A stretch of DNA of 19,435 bases, from contig DETV01000067.1 in assembly GCA_002361775.1 (NCBI GenBank), positions 1 to 19,435 of the forward strand, given 5' to 3'. Below, piece after piece: positions 6,349 through 14,047 of the stretch. The notes below the pieces were generated by a model, which was not told where the DNA came from, searched no databases, and was given only the letters and a program-made list of their open reading frames with translations. Position numbers and translations under genes: made by a program. This stretch comes from Eubacterium sp. UBA3279 (lineage in GTDB: Bacteria; Bacillota; Clostridia; Lachnospirales; Lachnospiraceae). Position 1 is the stretch's first letter; each line of letters begins with the position of its first letter.

Positions 6349-8234
6349 TCTTCTCTCCTGTTCTGCTCCTCATCTAATTCTTTCATCCATTTCTCTATTC
6401 TGAGAGTCACCGATTCAGCATCCATTCCCTGCTGTTTCATCAGATCAGAAACACTTCCATGGGGTACAAACTGATCTTCAATCGCCACGATCCGCACCTG
6501 TGGCGCTTCCGTCTGTTCTCCAAAATAATCCATTACTTTTTCACCAAAACCACCATTTTTCACATTTTCTTCCAGTGTGACAAAAAGTCGGTGATTTTTC
6601 GTCAGTTCATCCAGTCTCTGTGTATCCAGCGGCTTTACAAACCGCATATTGATCAACGTTGCCGGCTGGCCTTTTGCCCGGAGATTATTATATACTTCCT
6701 GAGCTACTTTTACCATACTTCCCACTGCCAGCAGCGCGATCTCACTTCCCTGATACAAAAGTTCTGACCGTCCCATCTCTATAGGCGCCCTCTTATCCTC
6801 CAGGCCGTCATAGGCTTCTCCCCGGGGATACCGGATAGCCACCGGACTGTTTTGCCGGATAGCAAACTTCAGCATATCGGACAGCTCCCATTTATTTTTC
6901 GGCGCCATCAGGGTCATATTGGGCATCATGGAAAGGTAGGAAAGATCGAAACAACCGTGATGTGTCTCACCGTCACTTCCCACCAGGCCAGCCCGGTCTA
7001 CCGCAAATACAACAGGAAGCTTTTGCATACATACATCATGAAGCACCTGATCCACAGCTCTTTGCAGGAAAGAAGAGTAAATGGCAACCACCGGCCTTAG
7101 ACCGCCCAATGCCAGACCAGCGGCAAAGGTTACCGCGTGTTCCTCTGCTATTCCCACGTCAAATAAACGATCTGGAAACATATTTCCAAAACGCTTCAAA
7201 CCGGTTCCCGGTACCATTGCCGCCGATACTGCCACCACATCCGGTTCCCTGTCTCCGAACTTTCTCATAACGGTGGAAAAAATGTCTGTATAATTTGCCT
7301 TTCCTGTGGATTTTGGCAAACCGGTCTCGATTTCAAAAGGAGCTGCCCCATGAAATCTGGCGGGATGACGTACTGCCGGATCATATCCTTTTCCTTTTTC
7401 TGTCAGCACGTGCAGCAGTACCGGCCCCGGTTTTCTTTTGGCTTCATTCAAAAGTTTTACCAATTGTGTAATATTATGCCCGTCCACCGGTCCCAGATAA
7501 GTCATTCCCATATTTTCAAAAAGCATACCCGGAATCACAAACTGCTTCAAACTGTCTTTTGTTTTGTGAAGTGCGTCCACCATGCTTTCTCCCACTTTCG
7601 GGATTTTTTTAAGAACGTTTGTCACTCCCATTTTCAATTCCGTATAAGCTGCCGCCGTACGGATATTTCCCAGATAAGAAGACATCCCTCCCACATTTTT
7701 TGTAATGGACATCTCATTATCATTCAATATTATAATAAAATTCTTTTTCAGACTGGCCGCATTATTCATAGCTTCATAAGCCATCCCACCGGTAAGGGCT
7801 CCGTCACCGATCACAGAAACAACTGTATAATCTTCCCCTTTCAGATCTCTGGCGCGAACCATACCAAGACCTGCGGAAATTGATGTGGAACTATGCCCTG
7901 TATCAAATGCGTCACATGGACTTTCCTTTCTTTTGGGAAATCCGCTTAACCCTCCCGTTTTTCTAAGGGTAACAAACTGATTCTTTCTCCCGGTGAGAAT
8001 TTTGTGGGTGTATGCCTGATGGCCCACATCCCAGATTAATTTATCCTGGGGAAAGTCAAGCACTCTGTGAAGAGCAATCGTCAGTTCTACAACTCCCAGA
8101 TTGGAGGCAAGATGACCTCCTGTCACACTGAGAGAATCCACCAGAAACTCTCTGATTTCTCCGGCCAGCATTTCACATTCTGCAATATTCAATGCCTTCA
8201 CATCATTTGGCTTTTTTATCCTGTCTAATATCAT
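6345..8234 (-). CDS. dxs: 1-deoxy-D-xylulose-5-phosphate synthase
   Basis: Dxs condenses pyruvate and glyceraldehyde 3-phosphate using thiamine diphosphate. This is the first step of the MEP isoprenoid pathway, and the product also feeds thiamine and pyridoxal synthesis. The 629-residue protein is full length. The thiamine diphosphate motif begins at GDGALTGG (143-150) and ends at the conserved NN (157-158). His41 matches the E. coli His49 position. The second half has FDVGIAEEHAVTF with the catalytic Glu364, then DRAGLVGSDGETHHG. The ATG at 8234 follows AAAGGAC, 27 bases after ispA. It is grouped with ispA, so chain start and prenyl chain extension are co-expressed. Confidence 0.97.
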   Translation of the reverse strand: MILDRIKKPNDVKALNIAECEMLAGEIREFLVDSLSVTGGHLASNLGVVELTIALHRVLDFPQDKLIWDVGHQAYTHKILTGRKNQFVTLRKTGGLSGFPKRKESPCDAFDTGHSSTSISAGLGMVRARDLKGEDYTVVSVIGDGALTGGMAYEAMNNAASLKKNFIIILNDNEMSITKNVGGMSSYLGNIRTAAAYTELKMGVTNVLKKIPKVGESMVDALHKTKDSLKQFVIPGMLFENMGMTYLGPVDGHNITQLVKLLNEAKRKPGPVLLHVLTEKGKGYDPAVRHPARFHGAAPFEIETGLPKSTGKANYTDIFSTVMRKFGDREPDVVAVSAAMVPGTGLKRFGNMFPDRLFDVGIAEEHAVTFAAGLALGGLRPVVAIYSSFLQRAVDQVLHDVCMQKLPVVFAVDRAGLVGSDGETHHGCFDLSYLSMMPNMTLMAPKNKWELSDMLKFAIRQNSPVAIRYPRGEAYDGLEDKRAPIEMGRSELLYQGSEIALLAVGSMVKVAQEVYNNLRAKGQPATLINMRFVKPLDTQRLDELTKNHRLFVTLEENVKNGGFGEKVMDYFGEQTEAPQVRIVAIEDQFVPHGSVSDLMKQQGMDAESVTLRIEKWMKELDEEQNRREE

Positions 8235-8261
8235 ATCAAACCGTCCTTTACATCCGGTATT

Positions 8262-9149
8262 TTAATTTTTTCGATATACCAGTTCTTTCACTAAACGAAT
8301 CAGGAATTCATTCTTCTGTGGAAACTTTTCCAGTTCCTCCACTGCTTCTGCGGAAATTCTCTCCACATCCCTGGAAGCCTGTTCAAGTCCCTGTAAAGTT
8401 ACATAAGTAACTTTATGGTTCTTTTCATCACTGAATACCGGTTTTCCCAGTTCTTCCATGGTACTGGTCACATCCAGAATATCATCCCGAATCTGAAAAG
8501 CGAGTCCTACTTTTTTTCCAATACTTTCTATCTGAGCAACTTCTTCTTCTGAAGCTCCAGCCAAAACAGCTCCCACCATCATAGCCGACTCTATCAGTGC
8601 GGAAGTTTTATTTTCATATATATAATCCAGCATTTCTCTGGATATTTCTTTTCCTTCGTTCGTTACATCCACGCTTTGTCCGCCCAGCATTCCGTAAATA
8701 CCAGTCTTACTTGTAAGAATAGTAAAAGCTTTGCCGACCCGGGGCTGATCCGGTTCCATGGAAAATGCTTTGCTGGCTGTCTCATAGGCATAATTCAACA
8801 ATGCATCTCCGCTTAATACGCCCAGCGCTTCTCCAAATACTGCATGAGTTGTTTTCATCCCCCGTCGGTATTCATCATTATCAATTGCCGGAAGGTCATC
8901 ATGGATCAATGAGGATGTATGGATCATCTCCATAGCTGCCATAAACGGAGCAATAATCTGAGATTCTCCCCCAAACATCCTATAAGTTTCCATCATCAAA
9001 ATGGGACGCAGACGTTTTCCCCCTGCTCTCATACTATAATTGACAGCCTGAGCCAATTCCCTGCAAAATCCTGTTTCCTCAGGAAGATATCTTTCGATTA
9101 CAGACTCCGCCATCTCTTTTTTTTCTTTCAACTCATCATTAAAATTCAC
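8262..9149 (-). CDS. ispA: Geranyltranstransferase / farnesyl diphosphate synthase
   Basis: This polyprenyl synthase condenses isopentenyl diphosphate with allylic diphosphates, most likely giving farnesyl diphosphate for undecaprenyl and quinone or other lipid synthesis. The 295-residue protein has the first aspartate-rich motif in LIHDDLPAIDND (Asp84, Asp85, Asp90) and the second in QIRDDILDVT (Asp222, Asp223, Asp226), plus GGKRLRP for substrate binding. The start is GTG at 9149, overlapping the end of xseB by 11 bases. An in-frame stop lies directly upstream, so no longer start is possible. A weak GGTGAT site inside xseB suggests translational coupling. A geranylgeranyl product cannot be fully excluded. 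Confidence 0.95.
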   Translation of the reverse strand: MNFNDELKEKKEMAESVIERYLPEETGFCRELAQAVNYSMRAGGKRLRPILMMETYRMFGGESQIIAPFMAAMEMIHTSSLIHDDLPAIDNDEYRRGMKTTHAVFGEALGVLSGDALLNYAYETASKAFSMEPDQPRVGKAFTILTSKTGIYGMLGGQSVDVTNEGKEISREMLDYIYENKTSALIESAMMVGAVLAGASEEEVAQIESIGKKVGLAFQIRDDILDVTSTMEELGKPVFSDEKNHKVTYVTLQGLEQASRDVERISAEAVEELEKFPQKNEFLIRLVKELVYRKN

Positions 9150-9348
9150 TTAAATCACCATTTTCATTCAGCTTCATCATCTTTTTTTCTACTTTATCAA
9201 TTTTATCGCTGCATTCTTTCAGCAGTTCCATACCTTTTTGATATATCTGAAATGCCTCTTCCAGAGAAGATTCTCCACTTTCCAGTTGTCCCACGATCAC
9301 ATCCAGTTTGGAAAATGCTTCTTCCATACTCATTTCTTTTTCTCCCAT
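9139..9348 (-). CDS. xseB: Exodeoxyribonuclease VII small subunit
   Basis: XseB is the small accessory subunit of exonuclease VII, several copies of which bind each XseA and are needed for single-strand DNA degradation. The protein is 69 residues with the family signature SMEEAFSKLDVIVGQLESGE and a helical, charged C-terminal half with DKVEKKM. I placed the start at ATG 9348, just after the xseA stop, preceded by AAGGA. A further ATG at 9333 with GGGAG is also possible. A GTG or ATG further upstream, near 9402, would overlap xseA and add residues that the family lacks. Confidence 0.9.
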   Translation of the reverse strand: MGEKEMSMEEAFSKLDVIVGQLESGESSLEEAFQIYQKGMELLKECSDKIDKVEKKMMKLNENGDLSEF

Positions 9349-9352
9349 ATAT

Positions 9353-10555
9353 CTAATCCTTTCCTTCTGTCCTTTCCACCCGGGAAATAATCTGTCCGTC
9401 ACTCACATGAATCCGGAGAAGTTCTCCCTCTTTCACCTGTTTTGTTCCGGTGATATTCTTTCCCTGAAAATCTTCCACATAAGAAAATCCCTGGTTCAGT
9501 TTGGCAAGAGGAGACAAACCTTTCATTCTCTCGATATAAATTCCCAGTTTGTGGCGATTTTTCAGGATAATCTGTTCCATCAGTTTCTGCAGCTTTTCTT
9601 CTGTCTGCAGCAGATACATTCTCCGGTCTCTCAGAAGTTTTTCCGGACTGAGATAATTCAGCCTTGTAACATAATGAGCCAATCGCTGTTTTTGCAGCAG
9701 CAAACGGCTGTTCATAGAAAAATTCAAACGATTTTCATAACTTTTCATCTGTTCTTCAAATGCGCCAAAATCAAAAACTGCCAGCTCAGCCGCTGCAGAG
9801 GGAGTAGGCGCCCGAAGATCTGCCACATAATCCGCTATCGTCACATCTGTTTCATGCCCCACTGCTGAAATAATCGGGGTAGCGCAATTAAAAATCGCCC
9901 GGGCCACTTCTTCTTCATTGAAAGCCCACAGATCTTCTATGGAGCCTCCCCCTCTTCCCACAATGATCACATCCACTCCCAGTTCATCCAACGCCTGGAT
10001 TCCCCGGACTATACTGTTTTTTGCCCCTTCTCCCTGAACAAGCGCAGGATACAAAATGATTTCTATATAAGGATTTCTCCTGTAAGAAATGTTCCGGATA
10101 TCCTGAATCGCCGCTCCGGTAGGAGCTGTGACCACTCCCAGCCTGCGTACAAACCGGGGAATCGGCTGCTTATATTCTTCGGAAAACATCCCCATCTCTT
10201 CCAGCTCTTCTTTCAATGCCAGAAATCTTTCATACAGGATCCCCGCACCTTCCAAAGCAATATTCCGGGCATAAAGCTGATACTTCCCATCTCGCTCATA
10301 TACATCCACGCTGCCGGTTACAATCACTTTGTCTCCATCCTTCATTGCAAAAGCCAGACCTTTTCTCTGTCCGGCAAACATCACACAGGAAATAGCTCCC
10401 GAACCATCTTTCAGGGAAAAATAGATATGTCCGGAGGTATGGTATTTGCAGTTGCTCACCTCACCCCGAACGGAAATTCTGTTCAGCATAAAATCCTGGG
10501 TGAACATATTTTTAATATAACTGTTCACCTGCGCTACAGAATATACATTAGCCAT
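9353..10555 (-). CDS. xseA: Exodeoxyribonuclease VII large subunit
   Basis: XseA is the catalytic subunit of exonuclease VII, which degrades single-stranded DNA from both ends and acts in repair and recombination. The 400-residue protein starts with an OB-fold (about 4-100). The nuclease domain follows, with VGRGGGSIEDLWAFN (199-213) and AVGHETDVTIADYVADLRAPTPSAAAEL (231-258), both diagnostic. A helical region and a short C-terminal domain complete it. The length is near the low end of the family. Its ATG at 10555 overlaps the nusB stop by eight bases, with AAGGAG inside nusB, so coupling is likely. Confidence 0.96.
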   Translation of the reverse strand: MANVYSVAQVNSYIKNMFTQDFMLNRISVRGEVSNCKYHTSGHIYFSLKDGSGAISCVMFAGQRKGLAFAMKDGDKVIVTGSVDVYERDGKYQLYARNIALEGAGILYERFLALKEELEEMGMFSEEYKQPIPRFVRRLGVVTAPTGAAIQDIRNISYRRNPYIEIILYPALVQGEGAKNSIVRGIQALDELGVDVIIVGRGGGSIEDLWAFNEEEVARAIFNCATPIISAVGHETDVTIADYVADLRAPTPSAAAELAVFDFGAFEEQMKSYENRLNFSMNSRLLLQKQRLAHYVTRLNYLSPEKLLRDRRMYLLQTEEKLQKLMEQIILKNRHKLGIYIERMKGLSPLAKLNQGFSYVEDFQGKNITGTKQVKEGELLRIHVSDGQIISRVERTEGKD

Positions 10556-10982
10556 TGGCCTTTTCGTCTCCTTCTGTTTTCTGCTGTTTTACCAGTCTTG
10601 CCAAAACACCATTGACAAATGAAGATGATTCATTTCCACCAAACTTCTTCGCCAGTTCCACCGCTTCATTGATCGCAACGCCCTGAGGCACATCCTCATC
10701 AAATAAAATCTCGTAAAATGCAAGACGTAGAATCGTCAGATCCACCTTATTCATTCTGGTGGTTTTCCATCCTTTACTTGTTTCATTTAACCGTTCATCT
10801 AAAACCGGAATATTTTCATTGATTTTCTGGAATTTTTCCTGAATATATTTTCTGTCTTTCTCTTTCAGTTCTTCAATCCCTTCCAGATACAGCGTCTGCT
10901 GCTCATTCATTGCTTCTCCATCATTAAATTCTGTCATAAAAAGTAACTGAAAAATACTTTCTCTTTGTTCTCTTCTGCCCAT
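10548..10982 (-). CDS. nusB: Transcription antitermination protein NusB
   Basis: NusB binds boxA RNA with NusE (S10) and supports antitermination on rRNA operons. The 144-residue all-helical protein begins MGRREQRESIFQLLFMTEF. It keeps the conserved C-terminal core (LTILRLAFYEILFDEDVPQGVAINEAVELAKKF, then SSFVNGVLARL). The ATG at 10982 follows GGGAGGA five bases upstream. A terminator-like hairpin lies between asp23 and nusB, so expression of nusB and the genes after it may depend on read-through. No boxA was confidently identified. Confidence 0.96.
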   Translation of the reverse strand: MGRREQRESIFQLLFMTEFNDGEAMNEQQTLYLEGIEELKEKDRKYIQEKFQKINENIPVLDERLNETSKGWKTTRMNKVDLTILRLAFYEILFDEDVPQGVAINEAVELAKKFGGNESSSFVNGVLARLVKQQKTEGDEKANG

Positions 10983-11001
10983 GATATCCTCCCGTAAAGC
11001 G

Positions 11002-11032
11002 AAAAACGGGGCGTCTTGTCACCAGACCCCCC
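11002..11032 (-). terminator. Terminator or attenuator hairpin between asp23 and nusB
   Basis: On the minus strand GGGG and GTCT arms (11024-11032) pair with AGAC and CCCC (11008-11016) around a 7-nt loop, with a single mismatch. GTTTTT follows (11002-11007). No new promoter is evident before nusB, so partial read-through is expected and the hairpin may lower nusB-recN output relative to asp23. Confidence 0.55.
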
Positions 11033-11049
11033 ATCTTTTCGTTGATGTC

Positions 11050-11436
11050 TTATTTTTCCAATTCCACACTGGCAATACTGATGTTCACATCGGAAACCTG
11101 AAGTCCAGTCATATTTTCAATGGCTGTTTTTACTCTTTCCTGTACCTTTTTACAGGTTTCCGGAATACTGTATCCATATTCCAGATTCAGATTCAAATCT
11201 ACACAGACCACATTCTCCAGCACATCCACTTTTACTCCTTTGGAGAGACTCTTCATTCCCAGTTTTCCCACCAGTTCATTGGTGATATTTCCGTTCATGG
11301 AAGCTACTCCCTCCACTTCTGTGGCAGCCAGTCCCGCTATGATCGCTACAACTTCATCTGCAATCTGAACAGTTCCGATAGACTTATCATCATATATTGT
11401 ATAGGTATCTCTTACATCTTTTCTGGTCTCTGACAT
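11050..11436 (-). CDS. Asp23/Gls24 family envelope-associated protein (YqhY-like)
   Basis: Asp23/Gls24 proteins are small cytosolic or membrane-associated proteins linked to cell-envelope stress. The B. subtilis counterpart YqhY sits upstream of nusB and has been linked to control of fatty acid synthesis. The 128-residue protein starts MSETRKDVRDTY and contains IADEVVAIIAGLAATEVEGVASM and DVLENVVCVDLNLNLEYGYSIPE, both typical of the family. The ATG at 11436 has an excellent AAGGAGG site. A TTG-initiated extension of 23 codons is open upstream but lacks a spaced ribosome site. A promoter lies about 70 bases before the start, so this is the first gene of the long operon. Confidence 0.92.
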   Translation of the reverse strand: MSETRKDVRDTYTIYDDKSIGTVQIADEVVAIIAGLAATEVEGVASMNGNITNELVGKLGMKSLSKGVKVDVLENVVCVDLNLNLEYGYSIPETCKKVQERVKTAIENMTGLQVSDVNISIASVELEK

Positions 11437-11513
11437 TTCAAAACCTCCTTGCCTTCTATTTACAGGCCACTGTTTCTTCAATTTCTCCACAGTACGCTCT
11501 TTCAACTCCGTTT

Positions 11514-11522
11514 ATTATATCA
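11514..11522 (-). promoter_or_regulatory. Extended -10 promoter of the asp23-nusB-recN operon
   Basis: The minus strand reads TGATATAAT (11514-11522), a perfect TATAAT with an extended TGN element. The -35 region 17 bases upstream (TTTTAA) is poor, which is common for extended -10 promoters. A start near 11507 would give a leader of about 70 bases before the asp23 ATG. Confidence 0.75.
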
Positions 11523-11549
11523 AAAAAAACCGAAAATTAAAAGGGGTTT
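11522..11549 (-). terminator. Weak terminator-like hairpin after prfC
   Basis: Downstream of the prfC stop the minus strand has AAACC and GGTTT (11545-11549 with 11527-11531) with a 13-nt loop, followed by a run of T. The stem has only five pairs, so termination is likely inefficient. It directly abuts the asp23 promoter. Confidence 0.35.
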
Positions 11550-11551
11550 CC

Positions 11552-13144
11552 TTAGTTTTTACTGAACTCTTCCAGTTTCAGGTTTTCATTTCTGTCCAAA
11601 GTCATTCCCACACTCCAGGAATTTATAAAGAGCAGCAATGGATTGCCTCTCATATCTTTTACTTTCTTCATATCGGAAGTTCCCGTCAAATGTTCCACAT
11701 CCACTTCTTCCTTATTGGCAATCCAGCGAATATGTTCGTAAGGAAGATTTTCCAGACGAATATCCACATTGTACTCATTTTCCAGACGGTATTTCAGCAC
11801 ATCAAACTGCAGTACACCTACTACTCCCACAATGATTTCTTCCATTCCACCGGAAAACTCCTGGAAAATCTGAATCGCGCCTTCCTGAGCGATCTGATTT
11901 ACTCCCTTGACAAACTGTTTTCTCTTCATGCTGTCCAGAAGACGCACACGGGCAAAATGTTCCGGCGCAAAAGTAGGAATTCCTTCATAGGCAAATTTCT
12001 TTCCTGTTGTGCAGACTGTATCTCCAATAGAGAAAATTCCCGGATCAAATACACCGATAATATCTCCCGCATAAGCTTCTTCTACAATATGACGATCCTG
12101 AGCCATCATCTGCTGGGGCTGGGAAAGACGCATCTTTTTATCTTCCTGCACATGATATACTTCCATTCCCGCATCAAACTTTCCTGAACAAATTCTCATA
12201 AAAGCGATACGGTCTCTGTGCGCCTTATTCATATTTGCCTGGATTTTAAATACAAAAGCCGAAAATTCTTCTTTCATAGGGTCGATCACCCCGCAGTCTG
12301 CCGTTCTTGGAAGAGGCGAACTGGTCATTTTAAGGAAATGCTGCAAAAATGTTTCCACACCAAAGTTGGTAAGCGCAGAACCGAAAAATACAGGAGAAAG
12401 TTTTCCGCAGCTTACTTCTTCCATATCAAATTCAGCGCTTGCCCCGTCTAAAAGTTCAATCTCATCCAGAAGCTGTTCCTTCTGTTCCGGATCCATAATC
12501 TCATCAATTCTGGCATCATCCACATCGATTTCTTCAATTATACCTTCTTTTGTACCTTTCATGGTATCTGTGAAAGTGAGAACTTTTTTTGTATCCCGGT
12601 CATACACACCGCGAAAACTCTTACCCGAACCAATCGGCCAGTTTACAGGACAAGTGGGAATCCCCAATTCCTTCTCAATATCATCCAACAATTCAAATGT
12701 ATCATTGGCATCCCGGTCCAGCTTATTGATAAACGTAAAAATCGGAATATGCCGCATAGCGCATACCTTAAAAAGTTTTCTTGTCTGCGCTTCCACACCC
12801 TTGGATGCATCAATAACCATCACTGCAGAATCTGCCGCCATCAAAGTACGGTAGGTATCCTCGGAGAAATCCTGATGTCCCGGCGTATCCAGAATATTAA
12901 TACAATATCCGTCATAATTAAACTGTAAAACTGAGGAAGTAACAGAAATACCTCTTTCTTTCTCTATCTCCATCCAGTCTGAAACTGCATGGCGGGCCGT
13001 AGCCTTTCCTTTTACACTTCCTGCCAGATTGATCGCTCCTCCGTAAAGGAGGAATTTCTCAGTCAGAGTAGTTTTACCTGCATCCGGATGAGAAATAATG
13101 GCAAAAGTTCTTCTTTTTTTTATTTCATTCGTATAATCAGTCAC
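11552..13144 (-). CDS. prfC: Peptide chain release factor 3 (RF3)
   Basis: RF3 is a translational GTPase that recycles RF1 and RF2 from the ribosome after termination. With a GTG start at 13144 the protein is 530 residues, matching E. coli RF3 (529). G1 is HPDAGKT (19-25), G3 is DTPGH (86-90), G4 is NKLD (140-143), and elongation-factor-like domains follow. An ATG at 13159 is in frame, but it has no good ribosome site. Instead, the GGAGGT within its first codons is spaced eight bases from the GTG, and the second residue then aligns with known N-termini. prfC has its own promoter. It replaces the accBC genes found before the asp23-nusB pair in B. subtilis. RF3 is not universal in Firmicutes. 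Confidence 0.95.
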   Translation of the reverse strand: MTDYTNEIKKRRTFAIISHPDAGKTTLTEKFLLYGGAINLAGSVKGKATARHAVSDWMEIEKERGISVTSSVLQFNYDGYCINILDTPGHQDFSEDTYRTLMAADSAVMVIDASKGVEAQTRKLFKVCAMRHIPIFTFINKLDRDANDTFELLDDIEKELGIPTCPVNWPIGSGKSFRGVYDRDTKKVLTFTDTMKGTKEGIIEEIDVDDARIDEIMDPEQKEQLLDEIELLDGASAEFDMEEVSCGKLSPVFFGSALTNFGVETFLQHFLKMTSSPLPRTADCGVIDPMKEEFSAFVFKIQANMNKAHRDRIAFMRICSGKFDAGMEVYHVQEDKKMRLSQPQQMMAQDRHIVEEAYAGDIIGVFDPGIFSIGDTVCTTGKKFAYEGIPTFAPEHFARVRLLDSMKRKQFVKGVNQIAQEGAIQIFQEFSGGMEEIIVGVVGVLQFDVLKYRLENEYNVDIRLENLPYEHIRWIANKEEVDVEHLTGTSDMKKVKDMRGNPLLLFINSWSVGMTLDRNENLKLEEFSKN

Positions 13145-13181
13145 GTAAGAGACCTCCATCTATCTTATTCACACGTACGTT

Positions 13182-13211
13182 ATTGTAGTATAGGTGCTTT
13201 CTCACTGTCAA
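13182..13211 (-). promoter_or_regulatory. Sigma-A promoter of prfC
   Basis: The minus strand has a perfect TTGACA (13206-13211), an 18-base spacer and TACAAT (13182-13187). Transcription should start near 13175, leaving about 30 bases before the GTG start. The -35 box directly abuts a possible hairpin that ends the preceding gene. Confidence 0.8.
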
Positions 13212-13239
13212 GGGATTTCTTTTCCCTCCCTCAAATCCC
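13212..13239 (-). terminator. Possible weak terminator after the YkgJ-family gene
   Basis: GGGATTT (13233-13239 on the minus strand) and AAATCCC (13212-13218) form a 7-bp stem with a 14-nt loop, just after the stop of the cysteine-cluster gene. There is no real T tract (CTTGACA follows), so intrinsic termination here is doubtful. Confidence 0.3.
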
Positions 13240-13241
13240 CG

Positions 13242-13910
13242 TCAGGCAAACCCTGTTTGTTTTTTTGCCTCTTTCAATCTGCGAGAAAATTCCTCATAAA
13301 ATCCGGTTTCACTTTCATATGGCTTCCTGTAAAATTCCTCCAACAGATATACCGCCACTTTTTTTACCATAGCTTCCGACTGTACCTGTTCCAGCATCCG
13401 CTGCACATCCTTCAGAAAATAATGCCACTGGCATACAAATTCTTCATACTGTCCCAGATTGGGGGTATCCAGCCATTTTTTTATTTTCACCTTTGTCTTC
13501 GGTTCCTTTTTACACTCATGAGTCTGCAGGAAATAACGAAAACTTCCCTCTTCATAACATCTCCCCAGAGGAAACAGCCGACAGATCCCCGGTCTGATCC
13601 GGTGAATATTGCATCTTCCCTGCTGATTTAAGAACGGACACTGCTCTTCCCTGCCCACCATCTTCATATTGGGCAAAATCACTCCGTCCACCACATGCAA
13701 TTCCACACAAGTTTCCAGTAACTCGTCAAAAGTACATTCCATCTGAACCGTCATACGGCAGATATCCAATGGATCTAAAAGAATAGATTCCCCCATTCCC
13801 CGGCAGCAGTCGGAACAGCCCCGACAGTCATCACAGCCTGCCTTTACCATATCATTACTTGTATATAATTTTCCATCTGATATTTCTTTTAAATCAATTT
13901 CCCTCTCCAT
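13242..13910 (-). CDS. YkgJ-type CxxCxxCC cysteine-cluster protein, function unknown
   Basis: This 222-residue protein belongs to the family with a CxxCxxCC zinc- or iron-binding signature. The N-terminal cluster reads CDDCRGCSDCC (Cys26, 29, 32, 35, 36). More cysteines follow in EEQCPFLNQQGRCNIHRIRPGICRLFPLGRC, the typical second half of the fold. The C-terminal third is helical and charged. No catalytic role is established for the family as far as I can tell from sequence. A start at ATG 13910 is chosen because TAGGAG lies five bases upstream; the ATG 30 bases earlier has no ribosome site. It has its own promoter and lies between the spoIIIA operon and prfC, without an obvious link to either. 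Confidence 0.85.
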   Translation of the reverse strand: MEREIDLKEISDGKLYTSNDMVKAGCDDCRGCSDCCRGMGESILLDPLDICRMTVQMECTFDELLETCVELHVVDGVILPNMKMVGREEQCPFLNQQGRCNIHRIRPGICRLFPLGRCYEEGSFRYFLQTHECKKEPKTKVKIKKWLDTPNLGQYEEFVCQWHYFLKDVQRMLEQVQSEAMVKKVAVYLLEEFYRKPYESETGFYEEFSRRLKEAKKQTGFA

Positions 13911-13943
13911 ATCGTCTCCTATAACTTTTCTCAAGATCATTTC

Positions 13944-13972
13944 ATTTTAACACGTTTTTTTTATTTCGTCAG
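13944..13972 (-). promoter_or_regulatory. Candidate sigma-A promoter of the YkgJ-family gene
   Basis: The minus strand has CTGACG (13967-13972, four of six consensus bases), a 17-base spacer containing an A-tract, and TAAAAT (13944-13949, five of six). It sits just after the strong terminator of the spoIIIA operon, as expected for an independently transcribed gene. Confidence 0.6.
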
Positions 13973-13988
13973 CTTTTTCTTACTCATA

Positions 13989-14032
13989 AAAAAGTTCCAC
14001 CCTTTTCCTCCCGGAAAAAAGTGAAACTTTTT
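13989..14032. terminator. Strong bidirectional terminator after spoIIIAH
   Basis: AAAAAGTTCCAC plus CCTTTTCC (13989-14008) pair with GGAAAAAA plus GTGAAACTTTTT (14013-14032). This gives a stem of about 20 bp that includes three wobble positions in the minus-strand RNA, closed by a 4-nt loop. T runs flank it on both strands. It ends the spoIIIA operon. Confidence 0.9.
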
Positions 14033-14047
14033 AACTGTCCTAATCTT

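Noticed and set aside
9349..9402. Longer XseB start overlapping the end of xseA
   Set aside because: Added residues do not match the family and no ribosome site precedes them; ATG 9348 fits both.
11437..11505. N-terminal extension of the Asp23 protein by 23 codons
   Set aside because: The putative TTG has no spaced ribosome site and the promoter start lies almost on it, whereas ATG 11436 has a near-perfect AAGGAGG.
2426..11551. OLE RNA, a large structured RNA often found within the dxs-tlyA-recN neighbourhood of some Firmicutes
   Set aside because: All gaps within the nusB-recN run are far too short (under about 70 bases) for a 600-nt RNA, and none shows its size or structure.
13145..13159. 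ATG start of prfC five codons upstream
   Set aside because: No ribosome site precedes it, and the GGAGGT inside these codons is correctly spaced for the GTG at 13144.
13173..13180. ACGTACGT palindrome in the prfC leader as an operator
   Set aside because: It is short, occurs once and lies at the transcription start; there is no known regulator to attach to it.
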